A stretch of DNA of 64,000 bases from JALZAA01 sp035316025 (GTDB lineage: Bacteria; Actinomycetota; Acidimicrobiia; IMCC26256; JACDBD01), in NCBI GenBank assembly GCA_035316025.1, contig DATFXL010000102.1, positions 1-64,000 on the forward strand, written 5' to 3'. A program made the translations under genes and the position numbers. This document shows positions 49,002 through 57,228 of this stretch, in pieces. Below the pieces are notes generated by a model. It saw only the letters and a program-made list of their open reading frames with translations. It was not told the origin of the DNA and made no database searches. Numbering within the stretch: position 1 is the first letter of the stretch; every line of letters starts with the position of its first letter.

Positions 49002-49209
49002 GAACGCGTCCGGTTCCGGGTGGGTCGGGCTCAGATAGCGGCGGTAGTCCTCGTCGGCTGCGTAGCGCGAGATCGCGACGTCGTCGGCGGGACGGAACGG
49101 CCGCAGCAGCAGTCGCTCCGTGCGGAGGTTCTGCTGTTCGGGCGCCGGGTCTTCATCCGTTCAGACAGCCTGCCCAGAGGGGCTGCAGCGTATCCGGGCG
49201 TCCCTTTTC

Positions 49210-49347
49210 CTACAGCCCTTCGGCGCGGTTCCGGGCCTCTTCGGCGCTCCTGCGTTCGGCGCGCTTCTGCCGCTTCGACGCCCGTTTCTCCTGTAGGGAC
49301 TTCCCCTTCTTCTTGTCCTTGGAGTGATGTGGCGACTTGTCGGTCAT
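49210..49347 (-). CDS. Small basic protein, 45 residues
   Basis: ATG 49347 to stop 49210 encodes a lysine- and arginine-rich 45-residue protein starting MTDKSPHHSKDKKKGKSLQE. Short proteins beginning MTDKSP... and rich in K-S-L-K/Q-E-K-R are widespread in actinobacteria, with unknown function. A strong GGGAGGA site precedes the start. It lies between the GNAT gene and a membrane-protein gene on the same strand. Confidence 0.75.
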   Translation of the reverse strand: MTDKSPHHSKDKKKGKSLQEKRASKRQKRAERRSAEEARNRAEGL

Positions 49348-49403
49348 GCGTCCTCCCCCGGGATCTGCGGCTCCAGTGTTGCGAATCGGGCACGGTCCGT
49401 CCA

Positions 49404-49856
49404 TCACCGGGCGAAGGTGAGTTGGACGAACAGCACGGCGGCGACGGCCACGATGCAGATCACGTGATCGCGGAGGATCGATCGCGCGAGGCGGCTCTGC
49501 TCGACCGTCGCATCGGCTTGTCTCCCGAGACGAACTGCGCAGGGCACCGTGTGCAGCGCCGCGAGCGAGATCGCGCCTGTCGCGAGTACGAACGATACGG
49601 CCGCTGCCCAGCGCGGGGCATCGCCACGGGCGAACTGGACGCCGATGGCGGCGATCGTGCCGGCCATGACCGCAGCGATCAGTCGGTTCATCGGGCGCGC
49701 CGCGGTCGTCACCCGCCGGTAGTAGGCGGCGATGGATCTCAGCGCCGCCTCCGGAACCTCCGGATCGCGCCGGCGGGCGGCCTGGACGTCGAACATGAGG
49801 TCGAACCACAGGACAGCGAGAAGGAAGCCCGCGCCCCCGGTCACGAAGGCGGTCAC
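49404..49856 (-). CDS. Membrane protein, four spans, unknown
   Basis: A 150-residue protein with four hydrophobic segments: FVTGGAGFLLAVLWFDLMFD, LIAAVMAGTIAAIGVQF, AAVSFVLATGAISLAALHTV and VICIVAVAAVLFVQLTF. The conserved-looking loop VPEAALRSIAAYYRRVTTAARPMNRLI follows the first span. It starts 9 bases after the P450 stop and is probably co-transcribed with it. No function is assigned. Confidence 0.78.
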   Translation of the reverse strand: MTAFVTGGAGFLLAVLWFDLMFDVQAARRRDPEVPEAALRSIAAYYRRVTTAARPMNRLIAAVMAGTIAAIGVQFARGDAPRWAAAVSFVLATGAISLAALHTVPCAVRLGRQADATVEQSRLARSILRDHVICIVAVAAVLFVQLTFAR

Positions 49857-49865
49857 GCCGCGCGG

Positions 49866-51095
49866 TCAGATCCCGACGGTCACCGGGAGCGACTCGAGGC
49901 CGCGCAGGACGACGCGGTTGTTCCGCTCCGCATCACCGGCGAGCTCGAGGTCGGGGAACCGGCGTACGAGCGTGCCGAGCGCGATTTGGGCCTCGGTCCG
50001 CGCCAGCGACGAGCCGAGGCAGTGATGGATGCCGTTCCCGAACGACATGTGCTGGCCGGCGTCGGCCCGGGCGAGGTCGAGCTCGTCGGCCGTCGGCCCC
50101 CACCGCGCCTCGTCGCGGTTCGCCGAGCCGAGGCACGTGAGCACGAAGCTGCCGGCCGGGACGGTGGTCCCGTCGACGTCGAGGTCGCCCGTAGTGATCC
50201 GGCGTGAGAACTGCACGGGGCTGTCGAAGCGGAGCAACTCCTCGATCGCGCCGGCGTCGAGGTCCGGGTCCGAGCGCAGCCGGGTGAGCTGGTCGGGGTG
50301 CCCGAGCAGCGCCAGCGTCGCGTTGCCGATGAGGTTCACGGTCGTCTCGTGCCCTGCGACGTACAGCAGGAGCACTTGATCGAGGAGCTCCACCTCGCTG
50401 AGACGGTCGCCCTCGTCCTCCGCGGCGAGCAGTCCGGTGAGCAGGTCGTCGGCTGGGTGCTCGCGCTTCCATGCGAGGACGTCTTGCACGTGACCCTGCA
50501 TGTTGTCGGCGGCCGCCAGGGCCGCCTGGACCTCTTCGGGCGTGAGGATCGGGTCGAGGGTCTTCGTGAGCGTGTGCGACCAGCCGCGCACCTCGTCGCG
50601 GTTGCCGTCGGGCATGCCGAGCATCTCGGAGATGACCGTGAACGGCAGCGGGTACGCAAGGTCGCCGATCACGTCCGCCTTCCCCTGTGCCGCCATCGTG
50701 TCGAGCGCGTCGTCGGCGAGCGTCTGGATGCGCGGCCGGAGCCCGTGCACCATCTTCGGCGTGAAGGCCTTCGACACCAGCCGGCGCAAGCGGGTGTGAT
50801 CGGGCGGATCGATGTTGAGGATCGAGTGCGCGCCCCGCTCGACCTCACCGGGAGCCTGTTCGGCGAACATCTGCATGCGCGCCGTCGGTGTGGCGTTGTC
50901 GACCTGCACGCTGAGGCCCGCGTCCCGCAGGGTCCGCACGACGTCGTCGTAACGGAACAGCACCCACACCTCGAGCGGGCTTCGGTGCACCGGGTCGTGC
51001 TCGCGGAGCGAGGTGTACTGCCGGTACGGGTCGTCGAAGAACCCGGGCTCGAACGGGTTGAACATCAGCGGCTCGTTCTTCGTCGTCCCGGCCAC
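49866..51095 (-). CDS. Cytochrome P450
   Basis: A 409-residue soluble bacterial P450. The heme-binding loop is FGNGIHHCLGSSLARTEAQI with the axial cysteine, the I-helix oxygen site is YVAGHETTVNLIG, and the K-helix E-x-x-R is in AIEELLRFDSPVQFSRR. It would hydroxylate a small substrate using a ferredoxin encoded elsewhere, since none is adjacent. The start is GTG 51095. Confidence 0.92.
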   Translation of the reverse strand: MAGTTKNEPLMFNPFEPGFFDDPYRQYTSLREHDPVHRSPLEVWVLFRYDDVVRTLRDAGLSVQVDNATPTARMQMFAEQAPGEVERGAHSILNIDPPDHTRLRRLVSKAFTPKMVHGLRPRIQTLADDALDTMAAQGKADVIGDLAYPLPFTVISEMLGMPDGNRDEVRGWSHTLTKTLDPILTPEEVQAALAAADNMQGHVQDVLAWKREHPADDLLTGLLAAEDEGDRLSEVELLDQVLLLYVAGHETTVNLIGNATLALLGHPDQLTRLRSDPDLDAGAIEELLRFDSPVQFSRRITTGDLDVDGTTVPAGSFVLTCLGSANRDEARWGPTADELDLARADAGQHMSFGNGIHHCLGSSLARTEAQIALGTLVRRFPDLELAGDAERNNRVVLRGLESLPVTVGI

Positions 51096-51258
51096 GTGGG
51101 CAAGCTACCGGGGCGTGGTGGAGGCCGCCCTCACCGCCCGGGGGTCCTTTTCCCGCAGGCCCCATTGGACTAGTTTCGACACTCCAGCAACACCAGCACC
51201 TGCCATGATGGTCACCCACGGCCCAGGGGCGGAGGGGCCCCACGCGCCGGAGGACCGA

Positions 51259-52548
51259 TTGAGCGCCATCGTCGAGGTCGTCGCCCGGGAGGTCCTGGAC
51301 TCGCGCGGCAACCCGACCGTCGAGGTCGAGGTCGAGCTGGCCTCGGGCGCTCAGGGCCGGGCCGCCGTTCCCAGCGGCGCCAGCACCGGCGCCCACGAGG
51401 CACTCGAGCTGCGCGACGGCGGCGAGCGCTATCGCGGCAAGGGCGTGCTCCGGGCCGTCGAGCACGTGAACGGCGCGATCGCCGATGCCGTCCTGGGGCT
51501 CGACGGTCTCGATCAACGCCTGCTCGACGACGCGCTCGTCACGCTCGACGGCACCGACACCAAGTCCCGGCTGGGCGCCAATGCCATGCTCGGGGTGTCA
51601 CTGGCCACCGCGAAGGCGGCCGCCGACGAGAGCGAACTGCCGCTGTATCGCTACGTGGGTGGCGTCGACGCGCACGTGCTTCCTCTGCCGCTCATGAACG
51701 TCCTGAACGGGGGTGCGCATGCCGACACGAACGTCGACCTCCAGGAGTTCATGGTGGCGCCGGTCGGTGCCGCCAGCTTCAACGAGGCACTGCGCTGGGG
51801 GTCTGAGACGTACCACGCGCTCGAGGCGTTGCTGAAGGATCGCGGCCTCTCCACCGGGCTCGGTGACGAGGGCGGGTTCGCACCGAGCCTCCCGTCCAGC
51901 GAGGAGGCGATGACGCTCCTCGTGAGCGCAATCGAAGCGGCAGGGTACCGACCCGGCGACGAGATCGCGATCGCGCTCGATCCCGCCGCCACCGAGTTCT
52001 TCACCGACGGTCGCTACGAGCTGACGCGGGAGGGCGCCTCCTACGCGCCGGTCGATTGGGCCGATTGGCTCGCCGCGCTCGTCGACCGCTACCCGATCGT
52101 GTCGATCGAGGACGGCATGGCCGAGGACGACTGGGACGGCTGGGCGCAGCTCACCCGAAGCATTGGCGATCGCGTCCAGCTGGTCGGCGACGACCTGTTC
52201 GTCACCAACGCGGCGCGATTGCAGCGCGGGATCGACGCCGGCGTGGCCAACTCGATCCTCATCAAGGTGAACCAGATCGGCACCCTGAGCGAGACGCTGG
52301 ACACCATGCTCCTGGCTGCGCGGCATGGTTACACCTCGGTCATGTCGCATCGCAGCGGCGAGACCGAGGACACGACCATCGCCGATCTCGCCGTGGCGAC
52401 GAACTGCGGGCAGCTGAAGGGCGGCGCCCCGGCCCGCAGCGATCGGGTCGCCAAGTACAACCAGCTGCTGCGCATCGAAGACGACCTCGACGGCGTCGCC
52501 CGCTACCTCGGTGGCGAGGCTCTCAGCCGGGGAGGCAGGCGTGGCTGA
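51259..52548 (+). CDS. eno: Enolase
   Basis: A 429-residue enolase converting 2-phosphoglycerate to phosphoenolpyruvate. The TTG at 51259 is chosen because it follows GGAGGA by five bases and gives the canonical N-terminus SAIVEVVAREVLDSRGNPTVEVEV. The frame is open further upstream but without family similarity. Catalytic elements include GDEGGFAPSL, SIEDGMAEDDWDGW, LIKVNQIGTLSETL and MSHRSGETEDTTIADLAV. The stop overlaps ftsB by eight bases. Confidence 0.95.
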   Translation: MSAIVEVVAREVLDSRGNPTVEVEVELASGAQGRAAVPSGASTGAHEALELRDGGERYRGKGVLRAVEHVNGAIADAVLGLDGLDQRLLDDALVTLDGTDTKSRLGANAMLGVSLATAKAAADESELPLYRYVGGVDAHVLPLPLMNVLNGGAHADTNVDLQEFMVAPVGAASFNEALRWGSETYHALEALLKDRGLSTGLGDEGGFAPSLPSSEEAMTLLVSAIEAAGYRPGDEIAIALDPAATEFFTDGRYELTREGASYAPVDWADWLAALVDRYPIVSIEDGMAEDDWDGWAQLTRSIGDRVQLVGDDLFVTNAARLQRGIDAGVANSILIKVNQIGTLSETLDTMLLAARHGYTSVMSHRSGETEDTTIADLAVATNCGQLKGGAPARSDRVAKYNQLLRIEDDLDGVARYLGGEALSRGGRRG

Positions 52549-52954
52549 CGGGGAGCTCGGGCGGGGAGCCGAGAGGCGCACGCGTCGGGCGCCGGCCACA
52601 CGGAACCCGGCCACGGCCGCGCTCCGGCAGCGGCGTCGCGTCCTCGTGCGGGTGCTGATCGCCGCGATGGTCCTGGTCGCGCTGCTGTTCGTCTTCGTGT
52701 TCCCGGCCCGCACTCTGCTCGCGCAGCGAGAACAGACCGAGGACCAACGCAAGACCCTCGAGCTCTTGCAGCGGCAGAGCAGCAAGCTCGAGGAGGAATC
52801 GCGGCGCCTCCAGAACGACGCCGAGGTCGAGCGGATGGCGCGCGAGCAGTACGGGTTCGTGTATCCGGGGGAGCGTCCCTTCGTCGTGGTGCCGCCCTCC
52901 GCTTCCGCCACGCCCTCGTCGACGACGACAACGAAGCCGGCGAAGAGGCCCTGA
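52541..52954 (+). CDS. FtsB/DivIC family septum formation initiator
   Basis: A 137-residue bitopic membrane protein with a basic cytoplasmic N-terminus, one span (RVLIAAMVLVALLFVFVFP), a coiled coil (QREQTEDQRKTLELLQRQSS, KLEEESRRLQNDAEVERMAR) and the conserved end REQYGFVYPGERPFVVV. The tail is Ser/Thr/Pro-rich. It belongs to the FtsB-FtsL-FtsQ divisome complex. The eno-divIC coupling is standard in actinobacteria. The start is GTG 52541 with GGAGGCAGG upstream. Confidence 0.9.
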   Translation: MADGELGRGAERRTRRAPATRNPATAALRQRRRVLVRVLIAAMVLVALLFVFVFPARTLLAQREQTEDQRKTLELLQRQSSKLEEESRRLQNDAEVERMAREQYGFVYPGERPFVVVPPSASATPSSTTTTKPAKRP

Positions 52955-52955
52955 C

Positions 52956-52990
52956 GCGACGGAGCGGCGCTTGCGGCGCCGCTCCGTCGC
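52956..52990. terminator. Strong bidirectional terminator hairpin
   Basis: GCGACGGAGCGGCGC (52956-52970) and GCGCCGCTCCGTCGC (52976-52990) form a perfect 15-bp stem with loop TTGCG, in the 68-base gap between the convergent ftsB and cyclic-nucleotide-domain genes. No T-tract follows. Confidence 0.65.
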
Positions 52991-53022
52991 GCCCCTGCCC
53001 CGAAACCTCGACCCAGGCGGAG

Positions 53023-53463
53023 TTAGGCGGCGGCTTCGGAGGCGCGGGCCTGATCGAGCGCACGGATGCGGCCGGTCAGCTCACGGAGGAGGTTGCGGGC
53101 GAGGGTGGGCGTGTCCTCGAGGACACTCTCGAACCGACGGGCGTCGATCACGTACACCTTCATCGGCGTCCGGGCGACGACGGTCGCCGACCGGGGGCGG
53201 TAGTCGAGCAGGCCCATCTCACCGACGATCCCACCCGTGCCGACCGCGCCGACCACCTGGTCGCCGACGGTCACGTTCGCCTCGCCGTCGTCGACGACGA
53301 ACGCCGCGGTCGCAACTTCCCCCTGACGGCACAGCACCTGCCCCGTCTCAAGGACGGCCTGATCGGTGATGGTCGCCAGGCGATTCAGCTCCTTCGGCGT
53401 GCAGTGCCGAAACAGCGCCACCTCGCGCAACCGCCCGATCTTCGGGTCCGGCCCGTTCCGCAT
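53023..53463 (-). CDS. Cyclic nucleotide-binding domain protein without DNA-binding domain
   Basis: A 146-residue stand-alone CRP-type cupin. It has RLREVALFRHCTPKELNRLA, GQVLCRQGEVATAAFVVDDG and the phosphate-binding cassette region GGIVGEMGLLDYRPRSATVVA. No helix-turn-helix follows, so it would bind a cyclic nucleotide or similar ligand and act through a partner. The neighbouring Crp-like gene upstream on the same strand is the obvious candidate. A CRP-like site lies about 90 bases before its start. Confidence 0.87.
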   Translation of the reverse strand: MRNGPDPKIGRLREVALFRHCTPKELNRLATITDQAVLETGQVLCRQGEVATAAFVVDDGEANVTVGDQVVGAVGTGGIVGEMGLLDYRPRSATVVARTPMKVYVIDARRFESVLEDTPTLARNLLRELTGRIRALDQARASEAAA

Positions 53464-53549
53464 CGATCGTCCCTCTCCGTCGCGTGCGTGCTGGCTGCAG
53501 CCTGGACGGCGGACGGCGTGGCCGCCATGACGGCGATCACATAGTGGCG

Positions 53550-53563
53550 GTGACGTCCGTCAC
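53550..53563. promoter_or_regulatory. CRP-like binding site
   Basis: GTGA-CGTCCG-TCAC fits the GTGA-N6-TCAC core of CRP/FNR-family sites and is palindromic over six bases on each side. It overlaps the last codons of the Crp-like gene and lies 87 bases before the start of the stand-alone cyclic-nucleotide-domain gene. Regulation of that gene by its neighbour is inferred. Confidence 0.4.
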
Positions 53564-54234
53564 GCGGTCTCGGTGGCGCGGCGCCGCAACGCCGGGAGGT
53601 CGGTCAGGACGATGCGTTGGCGCCCCGTGGTGAGCCAGCCCTCGGCGCGGAGGCGCCCGAGCGCCCGGCTGGTGGCCTCCCGGGTCGCGCCTACCCAGGC
53701 CGCCAGGTCGTCCTGGCCGACGACGATCGTGACCTCGACTCCCGACCCCCGATGCTCGCCCAGCCGCTCGGCGAGGTCGACGAGCCGGCGGGCGACGCGG
53801 CAGGTGATGTCCCCGGTGTCGCGATCGACGCTGCGGCGGTCGGCGTCGCGGATCTGCGCCGCGAGGGTGCGGAGGAGACGGACCGCGATTCGGGGATGGG
53901 CCTCGATGAACTCGACGAACGCCGGCGCCGACACGACGAGCGCGTCGACAGGTTCGAGGGCGACGGCAGTCGCCGAGCGGGGCCGTCCGTCGATGGCGGA
54001 CAGCTCGCCGACGATGTCACCGGGCTCCTTGACCGCCAGGAGGATCTCGCGCCCCGACCCCGTCTGCACCGAGATCTTGACCCTGCCCGTCAGCACGCCG
54101 ATGACGTGGTCGCCGTCTTCGCCCTCCCGGAAGATGCGCTGACGCACCCGGTAACGACGGCGCCGGCCGGCCGCTTCCAGCGCGCGCCATTCCTCCCCGG
54201 TGAGGAACCCGCCCGGCGGCTCGCGTCCTGCCAC
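53560..54234 (-). CDS. Crp/Fnr family transcriptional regulator
   Basis: A 224-residue regulator. The effector domain has FREGEDGDHVIGVLTGRVKI and the cassette GDIVGELSAIDGRPRSATAVA. The C-terminal winged helix includes QDDLAAWVGATREATSRALGRLRAEGWLTTGRQRI. GELSAIDGxPRSA resembles cAMP-binding actinobacterial CRPs. With the downstream gene it forms a minus-strand insertion splitting the usual eno-ftsB-DUF501-ppx run. The start is at 54234, divergent from the DUF501 gene. Confidence 0.9.
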   Translation of the reverse strand: MAGREPPGGFLTGEEWRALEAAGRRRRYRVRQRIFREGEDGDHVIGVLTGRVKISVQTGSGREILLAVKEPGDIVGELSAIDGRPRSATAVALEPVDALVVSAPAFVEFIEAHPRIAVRLLRTLAAQIRDADRRSVDRDTGDITCRVARRLVDLAERLGEHRGSGVEVTIVVGQDDLAAWVGATREATSRALGRLRAEGWLTTGRQRIVLTDLPALRRRATETA

Positions 54235-54275
54235 GCACGGCAGTGTACGGACGGTCGCTCCCTACACTGCTGCTC

Positions 54276-54740
54276 GTGCCTGCCACCGCCGATGACATCG
54301 CCGAGCTGACGGCGTTGCTCGGGCGCCCGCCCCGGGCGGACTTCGACGTGGTCGTGCGCACGCCCGCCGGCCGGGCGGCGGTGATCCGCAACGCGCCGCT
54401 GCTCGACGACGGGACGCCGATGCCGACCCGCTACTGGCTCGTGGATCCCGACCTCGTCCTCGCGGTCTCGCGGCTCGAAGGCGAGGGCGGCGTCCGCGCC
54501 GCCGAGGCCACCGTCGACGCCGACGAGCTCGCCGCGGCGCATGCGTCTTACACGACCGAGCGAGACGCCGACCTGCCCGCCGCGCACCGCGGTCCCAGGC
54601 CCCACGGCGGGGTGGGCGGAACGCGCGCGGGGGTCAAGTGTCTGCACGCGCACTACGCCTACTTCCTCGCTGGCGGTGACGACCCCGTCGGCCGGTGGGT
54701 CTCCGAACGCTTGTCGGGTGCTGGGGAGAACGACGCGTGA
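54276..54740 (+). CDS. DUF501 family protein
   Basis: A 154-residue protein of the DUF501 type, a family that follows divIC and precedes ppx in many actinobacteria. TADDIAELTALLGRPPRADF and TPMPTRYWLVDPDLVLAVSRLE are N-terminal signatures, with GGTRAGVKCLHAHYAYFLAGG near the end, carrying a Cys and two His that could bind metal. The start is GTG 54276. The stop overlaps ppx by four bases. The function is unknown. Confidence 0.87.
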   Translation: MPATADDIAELTALLGRPPRADFDVVVRTPAGRAAVIRNAPLLDDGTPMPTRYWLVDPDLVLAVSRLEGEGGVRAAEATVDADELAAAHASYTTERDADLPAAHRGPRPHGGVGGTRAGVKCLHAHYAYFLAGGDDPVGRWVSERLSGAGENDA

Positions 54741-55669
54741 CCAGCCGGCTCGGCGCGATCGACATCGGCACGAACTCCGTGCGGCTGCTCGTTGCCGACG
54801 TCGACGGCGCCGGCGAAGCCGCATCGCTCGACCCGCTGGATCGGCGGATGCACATCACCCGGCTCGGTCAGGGGGTCGACGAGACGCGCCGGTTGAACCC
54901 TGAGGCCATCTCCCGGACCCTCGACGTGCTGCGCGAGTACCGGAGCGCCCTCGACGAGCTGGATGTTGAAGGCGCCCGTGCCACCGCGACGAGCGCCGCC
55001 CGGGACGCCACCAACCGCGACGACTTCTTCGGGCCGGCCGCCGACGTGCTGCACTTCGAGCCCGAACTGATCCCGGGAGAGGAGGAAGCGCGGCTGTCGT
55101 TCCTCGGGGCGACGGCCGGCATCCACGAGCCCGCGCCCTACCTCACCGTTGACATCGGCGGCGGCTCGACCGAGTTCGTTGTCGGCACCCACGAGCCCGA
55201 GGGGCTCATCTCCGTCGACACGGGCAGCGTCCGCATCACCGAGCAGTACCTCCGGTGCGATCCTCCCGCGCCCGAGGAGCTGTCGGAAGCGGTCTCGGTG
55301 GTGCGCACGCACCTCGCCGACGTCGAGCGCGAAGTCCCGGCCGTGCGCGAAGCGGCCACGCTCATCGGCCTCGCCGGCACCGTGACGACCGTTGCGGCGG
55401 TCGAGCTCGGCCTCGCCGAGTACGACCGGACCAAGATCCACCACTACCGCCTCACACGTTCGGATGCCGAAGACGTGTTCCGCACGCTGGCGACGGAGCC
55501 TTACGACCAGCGGCGGCACAATCCCGGTCTCGATCCGGGCCGCGTCGACGTGATCGTCGGTGGCACGCTGATCCTGGTCACCACGATGCGGACGTTCGAG
55601 TTCAACGAGATGCTCGTGTCAGAAGCGGACATTCTGGACGGACTCGTGCGGAGCCTTTCGGCGCGATAA
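54737..55669 (+). CDS. Exopolyphosphatase/pppGpp phosphohydrolase family protein
   Basis: A 310-residue ASKHA-fold Ppx/GppA protein. It has RLGAIDIGTNSVRLLVADV, ATSAARDATNRDDFF, YLTVDIGGGSTEFVVGTH and IGLAGTVTTVAAVEL. It would hydrolyse polyphosphate or the guanosine pentaphosphate alarmone. The start is GTG 54737 in the DUF501 stop (GTGA). The short single-module form is usual for actinobacterial Ppx1/Ppx2. Confidence 0.9.
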   Translation: MTSRLGAIDIGTNSVRLLVADVDGAGEAASLDPLDRRMHITRLGQGVDETRRLNPEAISRTLDVLREYRSALDELDVEGARATATSAARDATNRDDFFGPAADVLHFEPELIPGEEEARLSFLGATAGIHEPAPYLTVDIGGGSTEFVVGTHEPEGLISVDTGSVRITEQYLRCDPPAPEELSEAVSVVRTHLADVEREVPAVREAATLIGLAGTVTTVAAVELGLAEYDRTKIHHYRLTRSDAEDVFRTLATEPYDQRRHNPGLDPGRVDVIVGGTLILVTTMRTFEFNEMLVSEADILDGLVRSLSAR

Positions 55670-55717
55670 ATCGCACGGAAATCCATCACTTGGCGTGCCG
55701 ACGCGCCGAAGATACGT

Positions 55718-56101
55718 GTGATGGACGTCGGCGAGTTCACGCGTGCACTCGAGCGGCTCACCCCCGACGACGTGCACCGGATCGCGTCCACGCTGACGAG
55801 CAACCACGCCGATTCTGCCGCCGACGAGGTGGAGGCGTGGCGGGTCACCTTGACGATCGACCGGGTCCTACGCCGCACGCACCGCACGCGCGTCGCGGCG
55901 CATGCCGCGTCGACCGTCACGCACACCGTTCTGCAGATCGCGGCGGCGCAAGGGATTCGCCTTCCCGACGAGGAGGTCACCCACGTCGCCCGCGCCGCCG
56001 CGGAAGTCGCCCGCGGGCTCGTTGCCGGTGATGACGCACGCGCCGAGGTGCGCATGCTGCTCGTCGACTGGGCTCCGCTCGTCGGCCTCTCGGCGGCGTA
56101 A
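55718..56101 (+). CDS. Uncharacterised protein, 127 residues
   Basis: A soluble, helix-rich protein (starts GTG 55718 or ATG 55721) with DVGEFTRALERLTPDDVHRI, VEAWRVTLTIDRVLRRTHR and a long alanine-rich helix near the end. I do not recognise the family. It lies between ppx and an aminotransferase, 48 bases after the former, and is followed 29 bases later by the latter, so it may belong to either transcript. Confidence 0.7.
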   Translation: MMDVGEFTRALERLTPDDVHRIASTLTSNHADSAADEVEAWRVTLTIDRVLRRTHRTRVAAHAASTVTHTVLQIAAAQGIRLPDEEVTHVARAAAEVARGLVAGDDARAEVRMLLVDWAPLVGLSAA

Positions 56102-56130
56102 GGAGCCGCGGGAGCGTTAGCGTTCCCAGC

Positions 56131-57228
56131 GTGCCGCAGAGCGAACGTCTCCTCCTCGGCCCCGGCCCTTCGAACCCGTACCCGGAAGCCGTCGCGGCCC
56201 TCACCCGTCCCGTCCTCGGGCACCTCGACCCAGAGTTTCTTGCGTTGCTCGACGAGACGATGGAGCGACTGCGGAGCGTCTTCCTCACCAAGAACGCGCT
56301 GACACTGCCCATCAGCGGCACCGGATCGGCCGGCATGGAGGCGTGCTTCGTCAACCTTCTCGAGCCGGGTGACACCGCCGTCGTCGGCGTGAACGGCGTG
56401 TTCGGGGAGCGAATGGCCGACGTCGCCCGCCGTTGCGGCGCCGAGGTCGTCCGCGTCGAGCAGGCGTGGGGGCGTGCCCTCGATCCGCATCAGCTGATCG
56501 ACGCCCAGCGCGAGCACCCGGACGCCCGGCTGGTCGCGGTGGTGCACGCCGAGACGTCGACCGGCGTCGAGAACGACATCGCGCCGCTCGCTGCCGTAGC
56601 CGATACCGACTCGCTCCTTGTCGTCGACGCCGTCACGTCGCTGGCCGGGATTCCGGTCGATGTCGACGGATGGCGGATCGACGCCTGCTACTCCGGCACC
56701 CAGAAGTGCCTGGGAGTCCCGCCCGGGCTCGCGCCGCTCACGTTCGGGCAGCGCGCCGTGGACCGGCTGCGCAACCGCGTGCATCCACCGCAGTCGTGGT
56801 ACCTCGACCTGGGGCTCATCGGCGCCTACGTCGGCGGCTCGACGCGTCGCTATCACCACACGGCGCCCATCGTGATGATCTACTCGCTGCACGCCGGCTT
56901 GGGAGCAGTGCTCGAGGAGGGCCTCGACGCCGTCTGGGAACGCCATCGACGCGTCGGCGCGCGGCTACACGCGGAGCTCCCCGGGCTCGGCTTCCGGCTG
57001 GCGGCCGAGCGGGGTCATCAGCTTCCCGAGCTCACGACGGCGTGGCTGCCCGAAGGCGCCGACGACGCTGCGCTGCGCAAGGCGTTGCTCGAGACATACG
57101 GCATCGAAGTCGGCGGCGGACTCGGCGAGTTCGCCGGCAAGGCGTGGCGCATCGGCCTGATGGGTCACTCGGCGCGTGACCGGTCCGTCACGGCGCTGCT
57201 GGGAGCGCTGCGAGAGCTGCTGGCATGA
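56131..57228 (+). CDS. Class V aminotransferase (alanine/serine-glyoxylate type)
   Basis: A 365-residue PLP enzyme. LLLGPGPSNPYPEAVAAL is the typical start of the AGT/SGAT group. VHAETSTGVENDIAPLAAVA, LVVDAVTSLAGIPVDVDGW and the PLP lysine in YSGTQKCLGVPPGLAPLTF follow. It transfers an amino group to glyoxylate from alanine, serine or a ureido compound. No purine-catabolism genes are adjacent, so the donor is uncertain. The start is GTG 56131. Its stop overlaps the DUF3089 gene by four bases. Confidence 0.9.
   Translation: MPQSERLLLGPGPSNPYPEAVAALTRPVLGHLDPEFLALLDETMERLRSVFLTKNALTLPISGTGSAGMEACFVNLLEPGDTAVVGVNGVFGERMADVARRCGAEVVRVEQAWGRALDPHQLIDAQREHPDARLVAVVHAETSTGVENDIAPLAAVADTDSLLVVDAVTSLAGIPVDVDGWRIDACYSGTQKCLGVPPGLAPLTFGQRAVDRLRNRVHPPQSWYLDLGLIGAYVGGSTRRYHHTAPIVMIYSLHAGLGAVLEEGLDAVWERHRRVGARLHAELPGLGFRLAAERGHQLPELTTAWLPEGADDAALRKALLETYGIEVGGGLGEFAGKAWRIGLMGHSARDRSVTALLGALRELLA

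Noticed and set aside
55690..55718. TTGGCG-17-TACGTG promoter before the 127-residue protein
   Set aside because: The -10 would overlap the GTG start and end only two bases before the ATG at 55721, leaving no room for a transcription start before either codon.
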